Source of the DNA: Pseudomonadota bacterium
GTDB taxonomy: Bacteria > Pseudomonadota > Gammaproteobacteria > Burkholderiales > SG8-39
Assembly: GCA_025352885.1 (NCBI GenBank)
Contig: JANXRZ010000217.1
Span: 1-64,000, forward strand
Direction of reading: 5' to 3'
DNA length: 64,000 nucleotides
Shown: positions 25,935 through 35,359 of the stretch, piece by piece
Layout: each line of letters opens with the position of its first letter
Position numbering within the stretch: position 1 is the stretch's first letter
Position numbers and translations under genes: made by a program
Notes under the pieces: model-generated
The model's input: only the letters and a program-made list of their open reading frames with translations
The model's database searches: none
Told to the model about the DNA's origin: nothing

Positions 25935-26624
25935 ATGTCCGCCAGGGACCGCGTCGAGATCGACCCGCCATACGACTACCCGCCTTACAAAAGCACGGCA
26001 CTGCGTGCGCCGAAACAACCGCTGATCCGGATTCCGCCGCATCCTCTCGAAACGACTGGACCGATCTTTCCGAAGCGCTTCGTGAAGGAAGCCGAGGCCG
26101 ACCTCACGAAGTGGGGTAAATCGGCGCCGCTGGGTGAGAAGATGGTCCTGGTCGGCCGGGTGACCGATGAAGACGGCAGCCCGGTCAGGAATTCGCTCGT
26201 CGAACTTTGGCAGTGCAATGCTTCCGGTCGCTATGCGCATCCGGTCGACCAGCACGATGCGCCGCTGGACCCGAACTTTCTTGGTCAAGGAAAAGTGCTG
26301 ACGACCGAAAATGGGGAGTACCGCTTCGTCACCGTGAAGCCCGGCGCGTATCCGTGGCGGAATCATCCATGGGCGTGGCGGCCGGCCCACATCCATTTTT
26401 CCCTTTTCGGCAACGCCTATGCGCAACGCCTGGTCACCCAGATGTTCTTTCCCGGCGATCCCTTGCTCCCGATCGATCCTGTGTTCAACAGCGTTCCCGA
26501 CGAAGCGGCGCGTCAGCGCATGGTCTGCGAACTCGACCTCCAACAGGGCATTGAGGAAGTCGCATTGGGATACCGGTTCGACATCGTATTGCGTGGGGCG
26601 AAATCGACCCCGATGGGAGCATGA
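25935..26624 (+). CDS. pcaH: Protocatechuate 3,4-dioxygenase beta subunit
   Basis: Iron-bearing subunit of the intradiol dioxygenase that cleaves protocatechuate to 3-carboxy-cis,cis-muconate. The 229-residue protein has the signature LVELWQCNASGRYAHP, with one iron-ligand tyrosine, then PGAYPW (second tyrosine) and RPAHIHFS (both histidines). A good ribosome binding site (AAGGAG) lies just before ATG 25935. Its stop overlaps the start of pcaG by 4 bp, as expected for two subunits of one complex. Confidence 0.96.
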   Translation: MSARDRVEIDPPYDYPPYKSTALRAPKQPLIRIPPHPLETTGPIFPKRFVKEAEADLTKWGKSAPLGEKMVLVGRVTDEDGSPVRNSLVELWQCNASGRYAHPVDQHDAPLDPNFLGQGKVLTTENGEYRFVTVKPGAYPWRNHPWAWRPAHIHFSLFGNAYAQRLVTQMFFPGDPLLPIDPVFNSVPDEAARQRMVCELDLQQGIEEVALGYRFDIVLRGAKSTPMGA

Positions 26625-27169
26625 TCATGGTCGTCAGGACACCTTCACAGACCGTCGGGCCGTTTTTCCATGTGGGCCTGAAATGGGAGAGCGGCGAACA
26701 AGCGCAATTCGCTTCGCAAGGAGAAACCATCACTCTTACGGGGCGCGTTTTCGACGGTGCGGGAAGCCTCGTCGCGGACGCACTCGTCGAAACCTGGCAG
26801 GCCGATCCGGCCGGCCGGGTTCCCGCAGAGGGTACGGGCGAACACGTGCACGGTTACGCGAGGTCAGGAACCGATGGCGAAGGGCGCTTCATGATCAGAA
26901 CCCGTATGCCGGGTGCATGCAGCGGGCCGAAAGGAGAAAGCTACGCGCCGCAACTCCATGTGACGATCTTCGCCCGTGGTCTGCTCAAGGCGCTTCGCAC
27001 CCGTGTGTTCCTCGCGGCACCCGAAGCACTCAAAGAAGATCCGCTTGCGCTCGCAGCCGGGACCCGGGTGACTACGCTGGTTGCCACTAAAGCCGCGAAG
27101 GCCCCGAGTACCTGGTGCTGGGACATCCGGTTCCAGGGCCGGGACGAAACAGTCTTCATCGAAGCCTGA
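26621..27169 (+). CDS. pcaG: Protocatechuate 3,4-dioxygenase alpha subunit
   Basis: Partner subunit that forms half of each active site. 182 residues, starting ATG 26621 (MIMVVRTPSQTVGPFFHVGL), with the intradiol dioxygenase fold (LVADALVETWQADPAGR, then PQLHVTIFARGLLKALRTRVF). As usual for the alpha subunit it is shorter than PcaH and lacks the full iron ligand set. Translationally coupled to pcaH; pcaB follows after 7 bp. Confidence 0.95.
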   Translation: MIMVVRTPSQTVGPFFHVGLKWESGEQAQFASQGETITLTGRVFDGAGSLVADALVETWQADPAGRVPAEGTGEHVHGYARSGTDGEGRFMIRTRMPGACSGPKGESYAPQLHVTIFARGLLKALRTRVFLAAPEALKEDPLALAAGTRVTTLVATKAAKAPSTWCWDIRFQGRDETVFIEA

Positions 27170-27176
27170 TCGGCCG

Positions 27177-28493
27177 ATGGCCGGTCACCTGCTCGCGAGG
27201 ACGCTTTCGCGCGATTCGTTTTCGGCCGCATTGGGCGATGAGGCGTTCGTGCGTGCGATGCTTGCGTTCGAATCTGCGCTTGCAAGCGCGCAAGCGGAGT
27301 GCGGCATTGTCCCTGCAGCGGCTGCACAGGCGATCGCAACGGCGTGCGCCACCCTGCGGCCGTCGCCTGATCGGCTGGCTGCGGATGGCAAGCTCGCGGG
27401 TTCGCTCGCGATTCCACTCGTAAAGGCACTGACTGAAGAAGTGCGTTCGCTCGATCGCAAGGCTGCCTCCTTCGTGCATTACGGCTCCACGAGCCAGGAC
27501 GTGCTCGATACGGCGATGGTCCTTTGCATCCGGCCGTGCGTCGAAGAGGCCGATAAGATCCTGGCAAAGGCGATTGCGCAATTTGCGGCGCATGCTCGTC
27601 AACACGCCAGTACGGTCATGCTGGGCCGCACGATGCTGCAGCCGGCTATCCCTCTGACAGCTGGGATCAAGATTGCCCGTTGGGCGACCGCTTTGGCGAG
27701 ATGCCGCGCGCGTGTTTTGGAAACTGTCGCCCTCGCTCTTTGCGTGCAGCTTGGAGGACCCGTAGGCACGCTCGACACGCTCGGACCCAAGCGTGTGCAG
27801 GTGCGGCAGGCAGTCGCCCGGCGCCTTGAACTTGCAGACGGCCGATCGTGGCAAAGCCATCGCGATGAATTCGTATCGTTTGCAGGAAGCCTGGCCCTGG
27901 TCGTTTTCACAATTGGCAAGATCGCCGGCGACATTGCCCTCCTCTGCCAGCCTGAAGTGGCGGAGATGATGGAGTCCGCCCCCCGGAAAGGCGTCGGCGG
28001 ATCAAGCGCGATGCCGCACAAGCGCAATCCCGTGAGTTGCCTGCAAGCGCTCGCCGCGACCGCACGCGTGCCCGGACTGATGGCCACTCTGCTAGCGGCC
28101 GGGCATGAGCACGAGCGCGCGATCGGCGGCTGGCAGGCGGAGCTCGCGACCGTCGCAGATCTCGTGGATTGTCTCGGCGGGGCGCTCGATGCACTTGAGA
28201 GGATCGCAGCCGGCCTCGTGGTGGACGCCGCGCGAATGAAGCACAACCTTGAAGCGCTTCAGGGATTGGTGTTCTCTGAGCGCCTTTCCCGCCTGCTCAT
28301 GCAGTCGATGGACCGAGCTCAAGCGCAGTCACAGGTCGACGACTGGTGCACGAGCGCCGTGAGCCAGCGGCGATCGCTGCAAGAAGTGGTTGCGGCCGCC
28401 CAACCCGACCTCGATCTCGGGCAAGTATTTTCGCTCAAGGCCCTGGTGGAGGACCTGGCGCCGGTGCTCGAGGAAGAACTCGCCGCGCTATAG
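27177..28493 (+). CDS. pcaB: 3-carboxy-cis,cis-muconate cycloisomerase
   Basis: Second step of the protocatechuate branch of the beta-ketoadipate pathway: lactonisation of 3-carboxymuconate. The 438-residue protein from ATG 27177 (MAGHLLARTLSRDSF) belongs to the fumarase/aspartase superfamily. It shows HYGSTSQDVLDTAM, the first catalytic region, and the superfamily signature GSSAMPHKRNPV. Close spacing to pcaHG indicates one operon. The next enzymes (PcaC, PcaD) are not in the window. Convergent with the isomerase gene, with only 15 bp between stops. Confidence 0.94.
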   Translation: MAGHLLARTLSRDSFSAALGDEAFVRAMLAFESALASAQAECGIVPAAAAQAIATACATLRPSPDRLAADGKLAGSLAIPLVKALTEEVRSLDRKAASFVHYGSTSQDVLDTAMVLCIRPCVEEADKILAKAIAQFAAHARQHASTVMLGRTMLQPAIPLTAGIKIARWATALARCRARVLETVALALCVQLGGPVGTLDTLGPKRVQVRQAVARRLELADGRSWQSHRDEFVSFAGSLALVVFTIGKIAGDIALLCQPEVAEMMESAPRKGVGGSSAMPHKRNPVSCLQALAATARVPGLMATLLAAGHEHERAIGGWQAELATVADLVDCLGGALDALERIAAGLVVDAARMKHNLEALQGLVFSERLSRLLMQSMDRAQAQSQVDDWCTSAVSQRRSLQEVVAAAQPDLDLGQVFSLKALVEDLAPVLEEELAAL

Positions 28494-28508
28494 CTATAGC
28501 GCCGGCGG

Positions 28509-29144
28509 TTACTCGGCGTCCGGCTGCTTCATCGGCTGCGCGTTGTCGAAAGCGTCCAGGCGCATGCAGGCGTCGAAAACGCGCAGGCTCGTCGGATAGG
28601 GCGCAAGGTCGCAGTCATACCGCTTAGCGTTGAAGATCTGCGGCACGAGGCAGCAGTCGGCCATCGTCGGGGTGTCACCCTGGCAAAACTGCCCGGTTCC
28701 CGGCTGACCGAGGTTGGCCTCGAATTTCGCCAGCCCATCGGCGATCCAGTGACGGTACCAGCGATTGATTCCTTCCTCGTCCTGGCCGAGCGAGCGCTTG
28801 ATGTGTTGAAGCACGCGCAGATTGTTCAGGGGATGGATTTCGCATGCGACCAGGAGCGAAAGCGAGCGCACGCGCGCCCTTTCCAACAGACCCCTGGGCA
28901 GCAAGGGCGGCTGCGGATGCTTTTCTTCGACATACTCCATGATCGCGATCGACTGCGTGAGCAAATGATCGTCGTCGACCAGCGCCGGAACCAGCCGCTG
29001 GGGGTTGATGGCGCCGTAGTCGTCTTTGCGATGGGCGCCCGCGGGAAGTGAAACCGCCGCGTGCTCGTACGGTAACCCTTTCAGGTTCAGCGCGATGCGA
29101 ACCCGGAATGCGGCGGAACTGCGGAAGTACGTGTACAGCAGCAT
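28509..29144 (-). CDS. maiA: Zeta-class GST, maleylacetoacetate/maleylpyruvate isomerase
   Basis: Glutathione-dependent cis-trans isomerase. The 211-residue protein opens with LYTYFRSSAAFRVRIALNLKG; the SSAAFRVRI pattern carries the glutathione-activating serine of zeta GSTs. The C-terminal helical domain is complete. It follows a fumarylpyruvate-hydrolase-like gene by 20 bp. With that partner the substrate may be maleylpyruvate (gentisate route, NagL-like) rather than maleylacetoacetate (homogentisate route); sequence alone does not decide. No gentisate or homogentisate dioxygenase is in the window. Confidence 0.88.
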   Translation of the reverse strand: MLLYTYFRSSAAFRVRIALNLKGLPYEHAAVSLPAGAHRKDDYGAINPQRLVPALVDDDHLLTQSIAIMEYVEEKHPQPPLLPRGLLERARVRSLSLLVACEIHPLNNLRVLQHIKRSLGQDEEGINRWYRHWIADGLAKFEANLGQPGTGQFCQGDTPTMADCCLVPQIFNAKRYDCDLAPYPTSLRVFDACMRLDAFDNAQPMKQPDAE

Positions 29145-29164
29145 GAAAGTCGAGCGCCGTCTTG

Positions 29165-29857
29165 TTACAGGGCCGCGACGATTTTCACTCGCAGGTCTGT
29201 AAGGCCTTCGATGTGCGCGATCAGATCGTCACCCGCCTTCACTGGCCCCACCCCTGCGGGCGTTCCCGACATGATGATGTCCCCGGGCACGAGGCTGTAG
29301 TACTGCGACAGGTATTCGATCTGCTCGGGCACCGACCAGATCATGTCCGAAAGATCGGCCTTCTGGCGTTCCTTTCCGTTCACGACCAACGTCAGCGCTC
29401 CTTTACTCGGATGGCCTATTGCCGAAGCCGGCGTAAGCGTGGCGCACGGCGCCGCCTCATCGAAGTTCTTGCCGAAATCCCAGGGCCGCCCCTTGTCCTT
29501 GCCCAGTTGCTGGAGGTCGCGTCGCGTCATGTCCAGTCCCACCCCATAACCGAATATGTGGCTGGTGGCCTGGCTTGCAGGGATGCGCCGGCCGCCTTTG
29601 CCGATCGCCACGACCATTTCGGTCTCGTAATGGTAGTTGGTGGTCTTGGCGGGGAAGTGGACCTCACCGCCGTTCGGCACCAGCGCAAATTCAGACTTCA
29701 GAAAGAAGAACGGCTGCTCCCGCCCATCCCCGCCCATTTCCTTCTGGTGCTCGACGTAGTTGCGGCCCACGCAGAAAATGCGCCGGACCGGGAAAGTGTC
29801 GCCGGTGCCCACTACGGGAAGAGCGGGCTGGGACCAGGAAGGAATTACGTACGCCAT
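29165..29857 (-). CDS. Fumarylacetoacetate hydrolase family (fumarylpyruvate hydrolase-like)
   Basis: C-C bond hydrolase of the FAH fold, 230 residues. It shows the short single-domain form with IFCVGRNYVEHQKEMG, the metal-binding ETEMVVAIGKGG and GLDMTRRDLQ, and the closing PGDIIMSGTPAGVGP. This size and pattern fit the fumarylpyruvate hydrolase (NagK-like) branch. It would act after the isomerase encoded 20 bp downstream, splitting fumarylpyruvate into fumarate and pyruvate. The operon with an aryl-CoA ligase is inferred from spacing (46 bp) and strand. Confidence 0.87.
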   Translation of the reverse strand: MAYVIPSWSQPALPVVGTGDTFPVRRIFCVGRNYVEHQKEMGGDGREQPFFFLKSEFALVPNGGEVHFPAKTTNYHYETEMVVAIGKGGRRIPASQATSHIFGYGVGLDMTRRDLQQLGKDKGRPWDFGKNFDEAAPCATLTPASAIGHPSKGALTLVVNGKERQKADLSDMIWSVPEQIEYLSQYYSLVPGDIIMSGTPAGVGPVKAGDDLIAHIEGLTDLRVKIVAAL

Positions 29858-29903
29858 GGGAACCTCGAAGGGGATGATTTTCTAAAGAGTCGAATTCTAG
29901 TCA

Positions 29904-31397
29904 TTATCCAGCGAGCTCGCGCTCGATCAGTTCGCGCAACTTGAAGCGCTGGATCTTGCCGGTTGCAGTGCGCGGCAGCTCGGGCACCGCGCGAATCCAG
30001 GTGGGTCGCTTGTGGCGCGGCAGGTTTTCGTCGCAGGCGCGTTTTGCCGCCGAGATGGCGGCCGTTTCATCCTTGCCAGCGGCCACGAACAAGGCGAGTC
30101 GCTCGAATCCGTCCGCGTCTTTCACTCGCACGCACGCCGCTTCGGAGATCGAGCGGTCCGAAATGGCGGCCTCTTCGAGTTCCCCTGGCTGGACCCACTG
30201 GCCGGCGACCTTGATGAGTTCGTCGGATCGGCCCTGATGCAGGTAAAACCCGTCCTCGTCACGAGTGAAGACGTCTTTCGTGCAGAACCAGCCGTCTACA
30301 AAGTGTTCCGCGGTGGCCTCCGGCCTGTGCGCATAGCCCGTGGCCAGCGCCGGATGGCGTACCCACAGCACACCGGGTTCCCCTGCGGCAGGCTCGGCGC
30401 CGCTTTCCGTGAGCAGGCGGGTCTCTACCCCCGCAACAGGGCGTCCGGTGCGCACGCCATCTGAGGTTCCGGGCGGCGTCATCATCGACACACAGAACGT
30501 CTCGGACATGCCGTACAAGGACAGGATTTCGCCGCCAGTGATCGCGTGCCAGCGCTCGAGAATCGAAAGTGGCAGGCGCTCGCCCGCCGCAACGAAATGG
30601 CGAACCGACCGGAAGGGAGCAAGCGCTTCGCGGTCGAGAGCAAGAAGCCGGCGATAAAACGAAGGGACTGAGAAGAACGCGGAGGGCTTATGCCGGGCAA
30701 CAAGTGCTGCAGCCTGGCCGGCCTCGACCGTGTCGGGATGCAGGACGGAGGCTGCGCCTATCGAGAGCGGCCCGAGCAGGCCATGCTCCAGACCATAGGC
30801 GAAGAAGAGCTTGGACGTGCCGAACACGGTCTCGCCCGCTTGGAGACCCAGCACAGAGCGCATCGCGTTACCGGCCGGAAGCACGTCCTTGTGCGCATGC
30901 ACAATCCCTTTTGGCCGCCCGGTTGTTCCCGACGAGTACAGCCAGAACCCCGCGTCGGATTCCGCGACCTCGACCGGCCCGGCCAAGGGCACCGCGTGCT
31001 GGGAGGCATCGATAAAAAGGCGCGCATCCATACACCGCTCGCCGGCGAAAGCCCTCACTGCCGGAACCGAGTCCGACTCGGCCACAAAGAGCTGCGCGCC
31101 GCTGTCTTCGAACATGTGTCGCTGATCGTCGGCCGCCAGCTTCCCGTTGACTGCGATCGCGACGACCCCGGCATACAGCGCCCCGAGCCACGCGGAGGCA
31201 AATTCAGGCGTATCGGTCATCAGGATGAGAACTCGGTCGCCGCGGCGTGCGCCCAACACCCCCCAGGCAGAAGCGGCCTTACGCGTCAGTGTCGCGAGCT
31301 GGCCGAAATCGAGTTGCCGGTTCCCGCAAACCAGCGCGGTGCGCGCGCCGTGGCGGGAGAGCGCCCCCGCGCCCAGCAGGTGGTCGGCCGCGTTCAT
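29904..31397 (-). CDS. Benzoate-CoA ligase family enzyme
   Basis: Adenylate-forming acyl-CoA synthetase, 497 residues from ATG 31397 (MNAADHLLGAGALSR). The AMP-binding signature YSSGTTGRPKG is at 154-164, YGMSETF and YLHQGRSDELIKVAGQWVQP follow, and the catalytic lysine motif TATGKIQR is near the C-terminus. The overall pattern (HKDVLPAG, SKLFFAYGLEHGLLGPL) is that of benzoate/4-hydroxybenzoate-CoA ligases. Exact substrate cannot be read. It heads the leftward operon with the FAH-type hydrolase and isomerase, and is divergent from the ABC importer. An open frame continues upstream of 31397 but overlaps the importer promoter region. Confidence 0.85.
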   Translation of the reverse strand: MNAADHLLGAGALSRHGARTALVCGNRQLDFGQLATLTRKAASAWGVLGARRGDRVLILMTDTPEFASAWLGALYAGVVAIAVNGKLAADDQRHMFEDSGAQLFVAESDSVPAVRAFAGERCMDARLFIDASQHAVPLAGPVEVAESDAGFWLYSSGTTGRPKGIVHAHKDVLPAGNAMRSVLGLQAGETVFGTSKLFFAYGLEHGLLGPLSIGAASVLHPDTVEAGQAAALVARHKPSAFFSVPSFYRRLLALDREALAPFRSVRHFVAAGERLPLSILERWHAITGGEILSLYGMSETFCVSMMTPPGTSDGVRTGRPVAGVETRLLTESGAEPAAGEPGVLWVRHPALATGYAHRPEATAEHFVDGWFCTKDVFTRDEDGFYLHQGRSDELIKVAGQWVQPGELEEAAISDRSISEAACVRVKDADGFERLALFVAAGKDETAAISAAKRACDENLPRHKRPTWIRAVPELPRTATGKIQRFKLRELIERELAG

Positions 31398-31488
31398 AGT
31401 CGGGTATGCTAATCGATCTTTGCTAGACTCGAGCAGACGCCCTGACGCCCCTCGAGCGAGGCGGATTCCCATCCGAAGGAGGAAACCC

Positions 31489-32682
31489 ATGAAACTCAAC
31501 GCAACAGCTTTTGCGATCGTCGTCGGTGCCACCGCCGCCTGGTCGGTTCCGGCCGCGGCCCAGACTGTGAAGATCGGCCTCATCAGCTCCTATAGCGGGC
31601 CGGGCGCCGCGCAAGGCGACCAGGTGGATAAAGGCGCCAAGCTCTACATGAAGCTGCATGCGGACAAGCTTCCCCCGGGTGTGAAGGTGGAACTCATTAC
31701 CCGTGACGACACCGGCGCAAACGGCGATGTGGCCAAGCGCGTCGCCCAGGAAATGATCGTGCGCGACAAGGTGCAGATCATGACGGGCATCGTCTGGACG
31801 CCAAACATGGCTGCCATCGCGCCGCTCACCGCGGAAGCCAAAATCCCATTCGTGAGCGCGAACGCTTCTGGTGCCAAGGTCGTGGGTATGTCCCCTTACA
31901 TGACCCGGCTGTCTTTCACGCTGTGCCAGTCCGCATATCCGCTGGGCCAATGGGCGGCGAAGAAATACAAGCACGCGTACTCGGCGGTGAGCGATTTCGC
32001 GCCGGGGCATGAGGCCGAAGGCTGCTTCGTGCGCGGCTTCAAGGAGGGTGGCGGCGAAGTCATCGGCACCGTTCGCATCCCGCTTGCGAACCCCGACTTC
32101 GTGCCTTTCATGCAGCGGATCAAGGACGCAAAGCCCGACGTGCTGTTCGCATTCAATCCGGCCGGCAAACAGGCGACGGCCATGATGAAGGCCTATGGCG
32201 ATCTTGGCATGGACAAGGCGAACATCAAGTATCTGGGCACCGGCGACATTACGACCGACGAGGAACTGCAAGGCATGGGCGATGCCGCGCTCGGCGTAAT
32301 CACGGTGCATCACTATTCGGCGGCCGCCGATCGCCCGGCCAACAAGGCTTTCGTGGCGGCTTACAAGAAAGAATACGGCGCCGAGTTAAATCCCGGGTTC
32401 ATGGTGGTGGGCGCCTGGGATGCAATGGATGCCATCTACACCGCGATCCGCGCCCAGGGCGGCAAGATCGATCCAGACAAGACCATGGAAATCTTGAAGC
32501 AATACAAGAGCACGACCAGCCCGCGCGGCACCGTTTCAGTCGATCCGGAAACCCGTGACGTCATCAATCCGGAGTACCTGCGGGAAGTACGCAGGGTCGG
32601 CGGCAAGCTTGCCAATGTGGAGCTCGAAACGATCACGACGGCGATCAAGGATCCGCTGAAGGAATTCGAAAAGAAGAAGTAA
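31489..32682 (+). CDS. Branched-chain-type ABC transporter substrate-binding protein
   Basis: Periplasmic binding protein of the LivJ/LivK type (type I fold). The 397-residue protein starts at ATG 31489 with an excellent ribosome binding site (AAGGAGGAA, 31476-31484) and a signal peptide ending at PAAAQT. The mature start VKIGLISSYSGPGAAQGDQV is typical of the family. Members encoded beside aryl-CoA ligases usually bind aromatic acids rather than amino acids; the adjacent genes support that here. It heads the importer operon with two permeases and two ATPases. Confidence 0.9.
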   Translation: MKLNATAFAIVVGATAAWSVPAAAQTVKIGLISSYSGPGAAQGDQVDKGAKLYMKLHADKLPPGVKVELITRDDTGANGDVAKRVAQEMIVRDKVQIMTGIVWTPNMAAIAPLTAEAKIPFVSANASGAKVVGMSPYMTRLSFTLCQSAYPLGQWAAKKYKHAYSAVSDFAPGHEAEGCFVRGFKEGGGEVIGTVRIPLANPDFVPFMQRIKDAKPDVLFAFNPAGKQATAMMKAYGDLGMDKANIKYLGTGDITTDEELQGMGDAALGVITVHHYSAAADRPANKAFVAAYKKEYGAELNPGFMVVGAWDAMDAIYTAIRAQGGKIDPDKTMEILKQYKSTTSPRGTVSVDPETRDVINPEYLREVRRVGGKLANVELETITTAIKDPLKEFEKKK

Positions 32683-32745
32683 CGACACGCTTCCACCCCG
32701 TGCCCGACAGAGCGCGGCCCTTGTCCCGAACGTAGCGGAAGTCGA

Positions 32746-33621
32746 ATGGAAGGAGTCCTCTCGTCGCTCGTGAGCGTCGCCTTCCACGGCGTGGCCTACG
32801 GGATGATCCTGTACGTAATCTCGGTCGGCCTCTCGGTCACGATGGGCCTGATGGGCTTCACCAATCTTGCGCACGGCGTGTTCGCGATGGCGGGGGGGTA
32901 TCTCCTCGTGACGGCGCTCACGCGCTTTCAACTGCCGTTCCCATTGGCCCTGGCCCTGTCGTTTGCCTTGGTCGCGGCTGCAAGCGTCGTGCTCGAGCGG
33001 CTGCTGTATTCCCGCCTCTACGGCGCTTCAGAGCTCGAACAGGTCCTGTTCACGATCGGGCTCATCTTCATGTCGGTGGCTGTGGCGCGCCTCCTTTACG
33101 GCACGCTTCAGCAACCGGTGCTGCTGCCTGATTACCTCAAGGGCCAGTTCCCTCTGCTCGGGCGCGATTTTCCAGCCTATCGTGTGTTTCTCATCGTGTT
33201 CAGCGCGGCGATGATCGCCGCACTCTGGTTCGGGGTCGAACGCACGTTGTGGGGCGCAATGGTGCGCGCCTCGGTTGACAACCGGGCGATGGCGCAATCG
33301 ATAGGGATCGACACGCGCCGCCTGTTTACGATCACGTTCGCCGTCGGTAGCGGCCTGGCCGGCTTGGGTGGGGCGCTCGGCGCCGATATCATCGCCATTC
33401 AGCCGACCTATCCGTTCGAGCAACTGGTCTATTTCCTGATCGTCGTCTCGGTCGGCGGCCTTGGCAGCTTGCGAGGCCCGTTCGTTGCCGCGCTGCTGAT
33501 CGGCCTCACCGACACGGCGTGCAAGTACTGGCTGCCAGAATTTGGCGCTTTCTTCATCTATGCGGCGACCATCGGTCTCCTTCTTTGGCGACCCATGGGC
33601 CTGTTCGGCAGCCGCGTATGA
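32746..33621 (+). CDS. Branched-chain-type ABC transporter permease (LivH-like)
   Basis: Inner-membrane permease, 291 residues with about eight hydrophobic helices. The stretch GLMGFTNLAHGVFAMAGGY and the later GVERTLWGAMVRASVDN, with VGGLGSLRGPFVAALLIG, match the LivH family. It follows the binding-protein gene by 63 bp and its stop overlaps the next permease start by 4 bp. It forms the membrane channel with the LivM-like protein. Confidence 0.93.
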   Translation: MEGVLSSLVSVAFHGVAYGMILYVISVGLSVTMGLMGFTNLAHGVFAMAGGYLLVTALTRFQLPFPLALALSFALVAAASVVLERLLYSRLYGASELEQVLFTIGLIFMSVAVARLLYGTLQQPVLLPDYLKGQFPLLGRDFPAYRVFLIVFSAAMIAALWFGVERTLWGAMVRASVDNRAMAQSIGIDTRRLFTITFAVGSGLAGLGGALGADIIAIQPTYPFEQLVYFLIVVSVGGLGSLRGPFVAALLIGLTDTACKYWLPEFGAFFIYAATIGLLLWRPMGLFGSRV

Positions 33622-34613
33622 ATCATGCGGTCGGCTACAACGCGAACCCGAGACTGCGCTGGACTGAGTACCTTCCATGGGTCATCGCGCTTGCCGTTTA
33701 TTTCCTGCTGCCCGACTATCTTTCCTTGGGCGCGCGAGTCCTCACCTACATCCTGTTCGCCCTTTCGCTCGACTTGATTCTGGGCTATGCCGGCATCATC
33801 ACCCTTGGACACGCAGCGTTCTTCGGTGTCGGGGCCTACGTCACCGGCATCCTGGCCGCGAAGGTCGGCGTCACCGACCCGCTGGTGCAAATGGCGGCGA
33901 GCGCGGCGGCCGCGGCGCTGTTAGGCGCAGCAACGGGCGCGGTAGTGCTTCGCACACACGGGCTCGCCCAACTCATGCTCACGCTTGCAGTAGCAGCGGT
34001 GTGTCTCGAGATTGCAAACAAGGCGACGCCGATCACCGGGGGCGCCGATGGCCTGTCAGGCGTTGTCATTGCGCCGGTCTTCGGGCAGTTCAAGTTCGAC
34101 CTCTACGGGAGGACCGGATACCTCTGGTGCCTTGCCCTGGTCTTTGCCGGGTGGTGGCTGGTTCGGCGGCTGATTTACTCGCCTTTTGGCGCTTCGCTTA
34201 CAGGCATCCGCGAAAACAGCGTTCGTATGCACGCAGTCGGCGCGCCGGTATACCGACGATTGCTGATCGTCTACACGCTCTCAGCATCCATCGCCGGCGT
34301 GGCAGGCGCCTTGCTGACGCAGACGAACCAGTTCGTCGGGTTGAATGTGCTCGGCTTCGAGCCCTCCGGCGAACTGCTCGTCATGCTCATCCTGGGCGGG
34401 GTGGGGCGGCTTTACGGGGCTTTCGTCGGGCCCCTCGTGTTTCTCATCGCGCAGGATGTCCTTGCCAAGCAATTCCCGGAGTACTGGTATTTCGGCATCG
34501 GGCTCATGCTCGTGATCGTGGTGTTGTTTGCCCGTGGTGGCTTGCTTGGCATATCGGATGCAGTGATTTCCAAGGTGCGGGCCAAAGTGCGTTCGTGGGC
34601 GGCGCGGCCATGA
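33618..34613 (+). CDS. Branched-chain-type ABC transporter permease (LivM-like)
   Basis: Second permease, 331 residues from ATG 33618 (MNHAVGYNANPRLRW), overlapping the LivH-like stop by 4 bp. The conserved LivM segment LDLILGYAGIITLGHAAFFGVGAY is present, as are SPFGASLTGIRENSVRMHAVG and LGGVGRLYGAFVGP. About nine or ten helices. Its stop overlaps the next ATP-binding gene start by 4 bp, so the whole operon is translationally coupled. Confidence 0.93.
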   Translation: MNHAVGYNANPRLRWTEYLPWVIALAVYFLLPDYLSLGARVLTYILFALSLDLILGYAGIITLGHAAFFGVGAYVTGILAAKVGVTDPLVQMAASAAAAALLGAATGAVVLRTHGLAQLMLTLAVAAVCLEIANKATPITGGADGLSGVVIAPVFGQFKFDLYGRTGYLWCLALVFAGWWLVRRLIYSPFGASLTGIRENSVRMHAVGAPVYRRLLIVYTLSASIAGVAGALLTQTNQFVGLNVLGFEPSGELLVMLILGGVGRLYGAFVGPLVFLIAQDVLAKQFPEYWYFGIGLMLVIVVLFARGGLLGISDAVISKVRAKVRSWAARP

Positions 34614-35359
34614 GCGCCGTTCTCGAGACTCGGGCGCTATGCAAAAGTTTTGGCGCGCTTACGGTGGCCTCGAACATCGATTTCCGCCTGGAAGCGGGCG
34701 CGCGCCACGCGCTCATCGGACCGAACGGGGCCGGCAAGACGACCCTCGTCAACATGCTGACTGGTCGCCTTACACCAACCTCCGGTACGGTGCATTTGGG
34801 CGGCGAAGACGTTACCACTCTGACGCAATCGGCTCGCGTCAAGCGTGGACTGGGGCGCACGTTCCAGATCAACACCTTGTTCCGCGACATGAGCGTGCTC
34901 GACAATGTTGCGCTTGGAGTCGCCGAGCGCTGCGGCGTCGCCGGGAGAGTCTGGCGACCGGCCAGCGCACATCGCACCGTCCGCGACACTGCGCTCGAGT
35001 TGCTCGCCTCGCTTGGGATCTCGGACGAAGCCGATCGCCGGGTCCTCGACCTTCCGTACGGCAAGCAACGCCTGGTTGAAATCGCGATTGCCCTGGGGTT
35101 GGAGCCCAAGGTGCTTCTGCTCGATGAACCTGCGGCCGGCGTTCCCTCGCTCGAATCCGAGCGTATCGTGCAGGCGCTCAACAGCCTGCCGAGCGAAATC
35201 GCCATTCTCATTATCGAGCATGACATGGACCTGGTATTCCGGTTCGCACAGCGCATTACGGTTCTCGTGCAAGGTGAAGTTCTGTGTGAAGGCACGCCCG
35301 ACGAAATCGCGGCCGACCGTCGGGTTCACCATGTGTATCTCGGGGAGCGCCATGCCTGA
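34610..35359 (+). CDS. Branched-chain-type ABC transporter ATPase (LivG-like)
   Basis: Cytoplasmic ATPase, 249 residues from ATG 34610. Walker A is GPNGAGKTT and Walker B LLLDEPAAG. The usual ABC signature LSGG is altered: the equivalent position reads LPYGKQRLVEIA, a form common in LivG-type proteins. The H-loop is in IIEHDMD. It overlaps livM by 4 bp and the second ATPase by 8 bp. With LivF it powers import. Confidence 0.93.
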   Translation: MSAVLETRALCKSFGALTVASNIDFRLEAGARHALIGPNGAGKTTLVNMLTGRLTPTSGTVHLGGEDVTTLTQSARVKRGLGRTFQINTLFRDMSVLDNVALGVAERCGVAGRVWRPASAHRTVRDTALELLASLGISDEADRRVLDLPYGKQRLVEIAIALGLEPKVLLLDEPAAGVPSLESERIVQALNSLPSEIAILIIEHDMDLVFRFAQRITVLVQGEVLCEGTPDEIAADRRVHHVYLGERHA

